DNA of 64,000 nt. Source: Phycisphaerales bacterium (GTDB lineage: Bacteria; Planctomycetota; Phycisphaerae; UBA1845). The notes beneath the pieces were generated by a model. It made no database searches and was not told the DNA's origin. It saw nothing but the letters and a program-made list of their open reading frames with translations. Position 1 is the stretch's first letter, and each line of letters opens with the position of its first letter. The stretch is from the NCBI GenBank assembly GCA_003597935.1, contig QZJT01000124.1, positions 62,001-126,000 of the forward strand, written 5' to 3'. Below, in pieces: positions 1-6,914 of this stretch. The position numbers were made by a program, and so were the translations under genes.

Positions 1-300
1 ACCAACACCTTGACCGAACAGGGACAGATCGAACTGGCCCGTTTCGTCAATCCGGAGGGACTCAAGCAGATCGGCCGCAACCTGTACGTGGCCACCGACG
101 CATCGGGCGAGCCGATCACCGGGGCGCCGCAGTCGGACGGCATGGGATCGCTCAACTCGAACCAGCTCGAAATGAGCAACGTCGACCCGGTGCGCGAGTT
201 GATCGACCTGATCCAGACGCAGAGGGCGTTCGAGCTGAACAGCCAGTCGATCGAGTCTGCGGACGAGACGCTCCGGGTGGTGTCGAACCTGAGGCAGTAG
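1..300 (+). CDS. flgG: FlgG, flagellar distal rod protein (C-terminal part)
   Basis: This is the last 99 codons of a flagellar basal-body rod protein; the 5' end lies outside the window and the frame is open from base 1. The conserved ARFVNPEGL stretch, the GSLNSNQLEMSNVDP segment and the helical end (LIDLIQTQRAFELNSQSI) are the usual C-terminus of FlgG/FlgE-type axial proteins, and the final helix belongs to the D0 domain that packs in the rod. FlgG is chosen over FlgE or FlgF because flgA, flgH and flgI follow, the normal order. It is exported by the flagellar type III apparatus and has no signal peptide. The ORF-track start at base 10 is an internal TTG, not the true start. Confidence 0.93.
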   Translation, partial: TNTLTEQGQIELARFVNPEGLKQIGRNLYVATDASGEPITGAPQSDGMGSLNSNQLEMSNVDPVRELIDLIQTQRAFELNSQSIESADETLRVVSNLRQ

Positions 301-400
301 GCGGAGCTGATGTAAGTCCAACAATGTCAGCGTTGGGAATGGCGAATGTCGAATAGCGAATAACGAACAACGCATGAAGAAGCGGCGGTGTTAGGGCGGA

Positions 401-1804
401 ATGCGGAGGTTTGACAGGATGTCAACGAATATGTGCAGGGACGGCAGACAATTCGAGCCACGTCGAGCGAACGCGCCGCGTCCGGGTCCTTCCAGCGAGC
501 CGCGGGCTTCAGCCGGCGCGGGTGCTCCGGTCTGTCATCGTGTTCACGACGGCGGGCGGGACTCGCCCACGCAGGAGCACGGGCGAATAGCCGCGTCGTG
601 GCGGCGCCGGACGCAGCCCCTTCCGCGTTGGTCGGCCCGCAACCGGCCGGCCCAGGGTAGCCCGAACCAGGCGACGCCGGGCCTTACGGGCCAACGTCGG
701 CGGCGTAACGGAGCGCACTGTTCTTCGGCAGTTGCAATCGTCTTCGTCTGCGCGGTCCACGCCATCCTGGCCACGGCGGCGTCGGCGCAGGTCGTGCGGC
801 TGTGGCCGAAGGCGACCGTCGTGTCGGAACGGATCACGCTAGCGGACGTCTGCGAGTTGAGCGGCTTTGATCGTCAGACGCTCGCAGCGCTGAGCGAGCT
901 GGAAATCGCCGACGCGCCGTCGCCGGGTCAGCAGGGCGCAGTCGAGATGCGCGACCTGCGCAGCGCCATCGACGCGTCGCGGCTGGCGTTGAGTGGGATG
1001 GTGCGCTTCGTCGGCGCCTCCAGGTGCCAGGTGAGCCGGCCGGCGCCTCCGAGTCTTCCATCCATCGGTCCGGGCGACGAGGCGCAGCTCGAAACTCCGC
1101 GGCCGTTGCGGGAGGAGCCGCCCGCGGCCCCGCCGCCGACGCTGCGCGATCTGCTGCTCAAGGAGATTCAGCGCCGTCCGCCCGTCGCTGGGGCGCGGGT
1201 GGAAGCCGAGTTCAACCCGGCCGATCGGCAGGTGCTGGCGCTGACGGCTTCGTCCTGCACCTTCCGCATCACGCTGGGTGAACCGGACCGCCACGGCGTG
1301 GCGACGGCGGCCGTGGAGATCAACGGCGCGACGGACGAATCGCTGCGCGTCCAGATCGCCTGTCACGTCACCTGGTTCGCGCCGATCGTGGTGGCGCGGC
1401 GCCCGGTCAACCGCGGCATGACCATCCGCGACGTCGACGTCGGCGTGGTGGAGATGAAGTTGAGCACGAGCGATCGCGACTTCGCCACCCACGTTCAGGA
1501 CGTCGTGGGGCGGCGGTCGAAGTCGTTCTTCCCCGCCGGTCAGGTCATTGCGACGCAGGCGCTGGAGGACGTACCGGTCGTCACCCGCAACCAACTGATC
1601 CGGCTGGTCTCGGTCGTGGGCGGCATCCGGGTCGAGACCGCCGCCCGCAGCACCGACGTCGGCTCGATGGGCGACGTGGTGACGGTGCGTTCGCTGGACG
1701 ATCGCGTGCGGGTCTTCGAGGCGGTGGTGACCGGACCGGGCGAAGTGACGCTGGCGGGCAGGAACCCGACGCGCGAGGAGGGCGCGAGGGTTGCGCAGCG
1801 GTAG
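401..1804 (+). CDS. flgA: FlgA, P-ring assembly chaperone, with an unusual repeat-bearing N-terminus
   Basis: FlgA is a periplasmic chaperone that helps FlgI assemble into the P-ring. The C-terminal half is clear: an SAF-like domain (APIVVARRPVNRGMTIRDVD, later AARSTDVGSMGDVV) and the terminal VTGPGEVTLAGR. A signal-peptide core (AVAIVFVCAVHAILATAASAQ) lies near residues 112-132. Ahead of it is about 110 residues of Arg/Pro/Gly-rich sequence that includes a copy of the palindromic repeat found around the neighbouring genes. I found no in-frame ATG, GTG or TTG between codon 11 and the signal peptide, so translation apparently starts in this odd region (401, 419 or 431), or a non-standard start is used. 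It lies between flgG and flgH. Function is certain; the start is not. Confidence 0.88.
   Translation: MRRFDRMSTNMCRDGRQFEPRRANAPRPGPSSEPRASAGAGAPVCHRVHDGGRDSPTQEHGRIAASWRRRTQPLPRWSARNRPAQGSPNQATPGLTGQRRRRNGAHCSSAVAIVFVCAVHAILATAASAQVVRLWPKATVVSERITLADVCELSGFDRQTLAALSELEIADAPSPGQQGAVEMRDLRSAIDASRLALSGMVRFVGASRCQVSRPAPPSLPSIGPGDEAQLETPRPLREEPPAAPPPTLRDLLLKEIQRRPPVAGARVEAEFNPADRQVLALTASSCTFRITLGEPDRHGVATAAVEINGATDESLRVQIACHVTWFAPIVVARRPVNRGMTIRDVDVGVVEMKLSTSDRDFATHVQDVVGRRSKSFFPAGQVIATQALEDVPVVTRNQLIRLVSVVGGIRVETAARSTDVGSMGDVVTVRSLDDRVRVFEAVVTGPGEVTLAGRNPTREEGARVAQR
493..523 (+). repeat. Family A palindrome within the flgA ORF
   Basis: CAGCGAGCCGCGGGCTTCAGCCGGCGCGGG, a slightly mutated 31-bp unit, read in frame as SSEPRASAGAG about 75 residues before the signal-peptide core. 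Confidence 0.8.
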
Positions 1805-1828
1805 GGAGCGTCGCGAATCGAGGAGTGC

Positions 1829-2052
1829 CAGCGAGCTGCGGGCTTTAGCCCGCGCGGAGGTTCCGGTGGAGGGACGTTCAGGAGTCCCGCGCGGCGAAGG
1901 CGACGGGTGTATGAGGCTCATTCACCGCCGGTGGTGTGAAGAGAGACGTGATTAAACATGACACGAATGGATCGACATTCTGAGAGCCGTGCGAAGATGG
2001 ACGCGTCGTACCGAGCCGAAGCTCCGCGCGGGCTGAAGCCCGTGGCTCGCTG
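1829..2052. repeat. MITE-like inverted-repeat element, family A, between flgA and flgH
   Basis: A 31-bp unit (CAGCGAGCTGCGGGCTTTAG CCCGCGCGGAG) at 1829 and its inverted partner at 2022-2052 enclose 162 bp. The whole 224 bp is similar in length and layout to the element at 2840. The flgH ATG (1958) lies inside it. No ORF of its own. Confidence 0.8.
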
Positions 2053-2803
2053 CCTGCGAAAGGCCGCGGCTCGCTGTTCGCGCGGCATCGCACACCCGGC
2101 GCTGGGAGTCGTCGTGTTTCTGCTCGGAGTCGGGCCGGCGCAGGTCTGCCAGGGGCAGAACTCATCCATCGGCCGCCGCCACGAGCGCGAGGCGGCCCAG
2201 ACGGCGCCGAAGATCGAATCGCGCGAGGCGCCGGCGCCGCCGGGCCACGCCGGGCTGGAGCGCTACTCGCTCATCGCGGTCAGGCCGCCGGCGCCGCGGA
2301 CGTTCAAGATCCACGATCACGTCACGATCATCGTGCGGCAGCAGAAGACGTTCGAGGCCGACGGCAGCCTGGACTCGAAGCGGGAGTGGGAGATCAAGTC
2401 GCAGCTCGACGCGTTCTTCAAGCCGATTACGGGCGGGCTGGGGGCCTCGCAGTTTACCCGCGGCCATCCCAACATCGACTTCCAGATCGAACAGGAAACG
2501 AAAAACGAAGCCGACGCCTCGCGTCAGGACCGGCTGATCGCGCGGCTGACCGGCGAGATCCTGGACGTGAAGCCCAACGGGAATCTCGTGATTTGGGCGA
2601 AGGCCCGCATCGAACACGACGAGGAGGTCAGCGTGATGACGCTGACGGGCACGTGCAGCAAGGAGAAAATCACCGCTGACGGGAGCGTGCTGAGCACGGA
2701 CGTGGCGGACCTGAACATTACCGTGAAGAACCAGGGCGCGGTGCGCGACGGATCGTCGCGCGGATGGATTCCGAGGGTGTTGGATGCGTTGAGGCCGTTT
2801 TAG
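1958..2803 (+). CDS. flgH: FlgH, flagellar L-ring protein
   Basis: FlgH forms the outer-membrane L-ring. The mature part has the family landmarks: KIHDHVTIIVRQQ, FQIEQETKNEADASRQDRL, IARLTGEILDVKPNGNLVI, and the end LNITVKNQGAVRDG. An export signal (LGVVVFLLGVGPAQVC) sits near residues 49-64; the cysteine suggests a lipoprotein as in other FlgH proteins, but the lipobox is poor. The ATG at 1958 and the only other reasonable start (GTG at 2042) both lie inside a 224-bp inverted-repeat element (1829-2052), so the first 20-30 codons are repeat-derived. Gene order flgA-flgH-flgI fits. Product sure; exact start unsure. Confidence 0.9.
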   Translation: MTRMDRHSESRAKMDASYRAEAPRGLKPVARCLRKAAARCSRGIAHPALGVVVFLLGVGPAQVCQGQNSSIGRRHEREAAQTAPKIESREAPAPPGHAGLERYSLIAVRPPAPRTFKIHDHVTIIVRQQKTFEADGSLDSKREWEIKSQLDAFFKPITGGLGASQFTRGHPNIDFQIEQETKNEADASRQDRLIARLTGEILDVKPNGNLVIWAKARIEHDEEVSVMTLTGTCSKEKITADGSVLSTDVADLNITVKNQGAVRDGSSRGWIPRVLDALRPF

Positions 2804-2839
2804 CCGAGCGTGAAAGACGTGCGCCGGCGGCGATCCTGC

Positions 2840-3067
2840 CGGTGAGCCGCGGGCTTCAGCCCGCGCAGAGTCACGAATTGGAACATGGCCACAAACCGTG
2901 CGTAGATGGACGCTATACGAACGAGTTCCAGCGTAGTTCTTTGAGGAAGCCCGGCCGCAAGTGTGAGCAAGTATGAAGTTGAGCAGGCAACATTGTGAGA
3001 GCGGTGCTGACGTTCGGACGTCGTTGCGAGCCGAACCTCCGCGCGGGCTGAAGCCCGCGGCTCGCTG
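2840..3067. repeat. MITE-like inverted-repeat element, family A, between flgH and flgI
   Basis: Inverted 31-bp units at 2840-2870 and 3037-3067. The right-hand 75 bp (ACATTGTGAGAGCGGTGC, then GAGCCGAACCTCCGCGCGGG) aligns with the flgH element. The flgI ATG (2973) lies at nearly the same offset as the flgH ATG in its element. Confidence 0.8.
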
Positions 3068-4205
3068 TCGGCGCGAGTTCGTGGCGGTTTCCATGATCGC
3101 ATGTCTGTTTGTCGCCGCGACGGCGCTCGGCCAGGGCTCCACCGCCTGGGTGGGCGACATCACCCGCGTCCAGGGTCAGGGCGCCAACACGATCATCGGG
3201 CTGGGCCTCGTATTCGGCCTGAACAAGACCGGCGACGGCGACAAGTTCGTTCAGACGCAGCGGGCGCTGCGGCAGGCACTCGCCGGCCTGGCCAGCCCGT
3301 CGGAATCGCTGCAAGACCTCGAACAGGCCAAAAATGTCGCCATCGTCGAGGTCCAGGCCACCATCCCCGAGCACGGCGCCCGCGAGGGCGAGCGCATCGA
3401 CGTGCGCGTCAGCGCTCTGGCGGCCAAGAGCCTGGAGGGGGGGACGCTGATGGTCACGCCGCTGATCTATGACGACCCGGCGGTGCAGCAGATCTTCGCC
3501 AAGGCCCAGGGTCCGATCGAACTTCCCAACCCGGACACGCCCAACTCCGGCCTGATCCGCGGCGGCGCGCGGATGGAAACCGACGTGATGCACCACTACG
3601 TCGCCACCGGGCGGGACCTGATGGCCGACGGTATCCGCAATCCGTGGCTCGACCCGCAGGGGCGATACATCACCCTGGTGCTCGATGACGCCCACGCCGG
3701 CTGGGCGACCGCCGCAGCCGTAGCCAACGCGGTGGATTCGACCATGCGGCAGGTCGCCAAGGTGGAACGGGCGGCGCTGGCGGTGGATTCCAAGAGCGTC
3801 ATCGTGCTGATCCCGCCGTTCCAGTATGACGACCCGGTCTCCTACATCCGCGACGTCCAGCGCATGCCGATCTTCGTCGAGTCCAACGAGGCCCGCGTCA
3901 TCATCAACAAGACGACGCAGACGATCGTGGTCACCGGCGACGTGCGCGTATCGCCGACGGTGGTGTCTCAGGCGGGCCTCACGGTGACGGTGATGAACGC
4001 CCCGCCGGGCCAGCCCGCGCCCGCGCCGGCCTTCGACAATCAGGTGTTCGTGCCGGTCGATAACCTCGCCGCCCGCGACGCCCACATGACGGACCTGCTC
4101 GAAGCGCTGAACCGGCTGAAGGTGCCATTCGAGGACCGGGTGGCGATTCTGGAATCACTGAAACGCTCCGGCTCGCTGCACGCGAAGGTGATCTATGAAC
4201 ATTGA
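2973..4205 (+). CDS. flgI: FlgI, flagellar P-ring protein
   Basis: FlgI builds the periplasmic P-ring around the rod. Recognisable family blocks are VGDITRVQGQGANTIIGLGL, GTLMVTPLI, RVIINKTTQTIVVTGDVRVS and the C-terminal DLLEALNRLKVPFEDRVAIL. A Sec signal peptide (RREFVAVSMIACLFVAATALG) precedes the mature protein. ATG 2973 lies inside a 228-bp inverted-repeat element (2840-3067), at almost the same offset as the flgH start in its own element. An alternative GTG at 3081, just outside the repeat, would remove the basic RR residues of the signal peptide. The 3' end overlaps the next gene by 11 nt, indicating translational coupling. Confidence 0.93.
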   Translation: MKLSRQHCESGADVRTSLRAEPPRGLKPAARCRREFVAVSMIACLFVAATALGQGSTAWVGDITRVQGQGANTIIGLGLVFGLNKTGDGDKFVQTQRALRQALAGLASPSESLQDLEQAKNVAIVEVQATIPEHGAREGERIDVRVSALAAKSLEGGTLMVTPLIYDDPAVQQIFAKAQGPIELPNPDTPNSGLIRGGARMETDVMHHYVATGRDLMADGIRNPWLDPQGRYITLVLDDAHAGWATAAAVANAVDSTMRQVAKVERAALAVDSKSVIVLIPPFQYDDPVSYIRDVQRMPIFVESNEARVIINKTTQTIVVTGDVRVSPTVVSQAGLTVTVMNAPPGQPAPAPAFDNQVFVPVDNLAARDAHMTDLLEALNRLKVPFEDRVAILESLKRSGSLHAKVIYEH

Positions 4206-4530
4206 TCCGACGACACCGGGCGTCGCCCCGTCGCCCGACCCGCGCCAGGCCGCGAAGCTGCGCGAACTCGAGCAAACGACCGGACAGGTCGTTGGGCGGT
4301 TGTTCTTCGGCGCGATCCTGGCTCAGGCCCGCTCCACCGGGCTGAAGGGCGAGTACGGGCACGGCGGCCGTGGCGAAGACGTGTTCGGGGCGCAGCTCGA
4401 CGGCCTCTTCGCCGAGCGCGTCGGCCAGGCGGGGGACTTCGGCCCGGCGAAGGCGCTCTACGAACACCTGGCGGACCAGCAGCGCCGCGTGGTCAGGTAT
4501 GAACGGTCGGTGCAGGAGATCTACGCATGA
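4195..4530 (+). CDS. flgJ: FlgJ-type rod-binding protein (N-terminal domain only)
   Basis: A 111-residue cytoplasmic-type protein matching the rod-binding domain of FlgJ by size and position. It shows the small helical pattern of that family (GRLFFGAILAQARSTGL, a GG-rich turn, then DVFGAQLDGLFAERV). It lacks the peptidoglycan hydrolase domain that enterobacterial FlgJ carries, so wall-cutting for rod passage must be done by another protein. In the family this domain acts as a rod cap or scaffold. It overlaps flgI by 11 nt and the next gene by 4 nt (ATGA), so it is in the same operon. The assignment rests on context and weak pattern similarity. Confidence 0.75.
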   Translation: MNIDPTTPGVAPSPDPRQAAKLRELEQTTGQVVGRLFFGAILAQARSTGLKGEYGHGGRGEDVFGAQLDGLFAERVGQAGDFGPAKALYEHLADQQRRVVRYERSVQEIYA

Positions 4531-5072
4531 CACAGCGGAACGCCCATCCGACAGACGTCCAGCGCCTCGATGCGCTCCTGCGCGACTTCGTGCGGCTGCT
4601 CGCCGAGCTTTGCCGACTCAACGGCGAACTCCTCCAGGCCATCCGCGACAAGCGCGACGCGATGAAGCGCGGCCACGTCGGCGACATCGCCGCGGCCGTG
4701 GAGCGAGAAGGGAACCTGATCGCGACCATCCGCGAGCGCGACGGGTTTCGCCGCCAACTCATGGCGCAGATCGGCCGCAGCCTGCGGGAACCGGAGCTGA
4801 AAGCCCGCAAGTGGCGGGCGAAAGACCTGGTGGCGCGGGTGCCGGCCGGCTGGGGCCGCGATATTCAGCAGGCCTCCGGCGCCCTGCGCGAGGTGATCGA
4901 GGAAGTCACGCGGGAGAACCGCGCGTGCGACGCCATCGCCGGCGGAGTGGTGGACCATCTCTCGCAGGTCTTCGGGTGGGTCGGCAGCGGCGCCGGACCG
5001 GCGGTCGGATATGACCCGAAGGGCAGACCGATCAGCACGCGGGAGCAGCGATTGATCGAGGCGGTCGGATAG
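4527..5072 (+). CDS. flgN: FlgN-like export chaperone for hook-junction proteins
   Basis: A 181-residue, mostly helical protein between the rod-binding gene and flgK. The N-terminal part (LDALLRDFVRLLAELCRLNG, LLQAIRDKRDAMKRG, VEREGNLIATIRERD) has the heptad spacing of FlgN chaperones, which keep FlgK and FlgL unfolded for type III export. The C-terminal GYDPKGRPIS segment is also common in FlgN-like proteins of other bacteria. It starts with an ATGA overlap and is followed by flgK after 111 nt, the usual chaperone-before-substrate order. That gap holds a short heptamer-type direct repeat. Sequence conservation in FlgN is low, so context carries much of the call. Confidence 0.72.
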   Translation: MTQRNAHPTDVQRLDALLRDFVRLLAELCRLNGELLQAIRDKRDAMKRGHVGDIAAAVEREGNLIATIRERDGFRRQLMAQIGRSLREPELKARKWRAKDLVARVPAGWGRDIQQASGALREVIEEVTRENRACDAIAGGVVDHLSQVFGWVGSGAGPAVGYDPKGRPISTREQRLIEAVG

Positions 5073-5183
5073 GGCGTGGGAATGTCGAGAGTTCAAGGTC
5101 GAAAGTCTAAGGTCGAATCGCGGATAGGTGGATTCTGATTGTCCGCACATTGAGGCAACGCGCAACTTCGAGATAGAATCATC

Positions 5184-6911
5184 ATGGGCTTGATGAACTC
5201 GGCATTACACATCGGACGCAACGCGCTGCTGACCTATCAGGATGCGCTGGCCGTCGTCGGCGGCAACATCAGCAGCGCCGGCAGCGCCGACTACACGCGC
5301 CTGACGCCGCAGCTCGCGCCGTTGCAGGGGATCTCCGCGGGCGATGGCCTCCAGCCCGGCGCCGGCGTCATCCTCAGCGGCATCCGCCGCAACATCGACG
5401 ACGCCCTGGAAAACCGCGTGCGGCTCGCCTCCGGCGAGGTCAAGCGCGTGGAGGCGGAGCAGCAGGCGCTCTCGCACGTGGAAACGCTCTTCGACGACAT
5501 CAACGGCGTCGGAGTCGCCACGCGCCTGAACGACTTCTTCAACGCCTTCGGCGATTTGCAGGCGAACCCCGAGGACGTCGCCACCCGCGACCTGGTCGTG
5601 GCGGCGGGAAACGGGCTGGCGGGGTCGCTGAGTTCGATGCGGCAATCGCTGATGCAGCTCGGCGCCGACATCGACTCGCAGATCCCGGGACTGGTCACCG
5701 AAGCCGACGACCTGGCGCGGCGGATCGCCGACCTCAACCACCGCATCACCGCCGCTGAGGCCGCCAAACGCGGACAGGCCACCGGCCTGCGCGATCAGCG
5801 CGAAGCGCTCCTGCGGCAGTTGGGCGAGCTGATGGACGTCACCGTCCGTGAAGAGCCGGAAGGCTCGATCAACGTGTACGTCGGCAGCGAGACGCTTATC
5901 CAGGGCGCCCGCGTCCGCGGCCTCACCACGCGCGAGTCCTTCGGCAACGGCGTCGTTCGGACCAGTGCCATCTTCGACGACAGCGGCGCGGCCGTGCAGA
6001 CGCGCGGCGGTCGGCTGGCCGGGCTGGCCCGCGCCCGCGACACGCACGCCTACGGCCGGGTCGCTTCGATCGACGAACTGGCGGCCGCGATCATCGCCGA
6101 CGTCAACGCGGTCCATGCGGACGGGCAGGGCATCGCCGGTTTCAAACGGCTGGTCGGCCAGACGCCGCTCCTGCGGGCCGACGCGCCGATCGTCTCCGAC
6201 CCCGCGGCCGTCGCGGTCAGCCCCACCGGCGGCAGCTTCTATGTCTCGGTGGCCGACGACGAAACGAACACCGTGACCGCCTTTCGCATCGACGTGCGCT
6301 TCGGCGGCGCGGCGGACACGTCGCTGGAATCGCTGGCGGCGTCGATCAACGACGTGGTCGAAGGCGTCACCGCCTCGATCACGCCGGACAACCGGCTGGA
6401 ACTGGTGGCCGACGACGGCCTGTCGTTCACGTTCGGCCATGACGGACAGGAGGCGCGCTCGGACACCTCCGGCGTGCTGGCAGCCTTGGGGTTGAACACG
6501 TTCTTCACCGGGACCAGCGCCGCCGACGTGGCGGTCAGCCCGTCCGTCACCGCCGATCCGAACCTGATCGCGGCCGCGCGCGTGTACGCCATCGGCGACG
6601 GCGACAATGCCGCCCGCATCGCGGAGCTGGACACGCTCGTCAGCGCCCACGTGCCGGGACGGTCGCTGGTGGACGGCTTCACGTCGATCGCCGCCGACGT
6701 GGCCGTGACCGCCGGCGCCGCCAACACGGCGGTGGACGCCTCGTCGTCGGTCTTCTCGGCGCTCAACGCCCAGCGCATCAGCATCAGCGGCGTCAGCCTC
6801 GACGAAGAGGCGATCGAGATGCTCAAGTTCGAGCGGGCGTTTCAGGGCGCCTCGCGCTTCGTGGGCAAGGTGGACGAACTGTTGCAGGAAGTCATGAGCC
6901 TGGTGATCTGA
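5184..6911 (+). CDS. flgK: FlgK, hook-filament junction protein 1
   Basis: FlgK (HAP1) joins hook and filament. At 575 residues it is a normal size. The N-terminal D0/D1 helix region (MGLMNSALHIGRNALLTYQD, VVGGNISSAGSADYTR) and the C-terminal helix (ISGVSLDEEAIEMLKFERAF, then FVGKVDELLQEVMSLVI) are classic for HAP1; the SGVSLDEE motif is diagnostic. No signal peptide, as expected for type III export. flgL starts 3 nt after the stop, so the two are co-transcribed and probably translationally coupled. A 1143-codon antisense ORF crosses this gene and flgL; it is a GC shadow. Confidence 0.95.
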   Translation: MGLMNSALHIGRNALLTYQDALAVVGGNISSAGSADYTRLTPQLAPLQGISAGDGLQPGAGVILSGIRRNIDDALENRVRLASGEVKRVEAEQQALSHVETLFDDINGVGVATRLNDFFNAFGDLQANPEDVATRDLVVAAGNGLAGSLSSMRQSLMQLGADIDSQIPGLVTEADDLARRIADLNHRITAAEAAKRGQATGLRDQREALLRQLGELMDVTVREEPEGSINVYVGSETLIQGARVRGLTTRESFGNGVVRTSAIFDDSGAAVQTRGGRLAGLARARDTHAYGRVASIDELAAAIIADVNAVHADGQGIAGFKRLVGQTPLLRADAPIVSDPAAVAVSPTGGSFYVSVADDETNTVTAFRIDVRFGGAADTSLESLAASINDVVEGVTASITPDNRLELVADDGLSFTFGHDGQEARSDTSGVLAALGLNTFFTGTSAADVAVSPSVTADPNLIAAARVYAIGDGDNAARIAELDTLVSAHVPGRSLVDGFTSIAADVAVTAGAANTAVDASSSVFSALNAQRISISGVSLDEEAIEMLKFERAFQGASRFVGKVDELLQEVMSLVI

Positions 6912-6914
6912 CGC

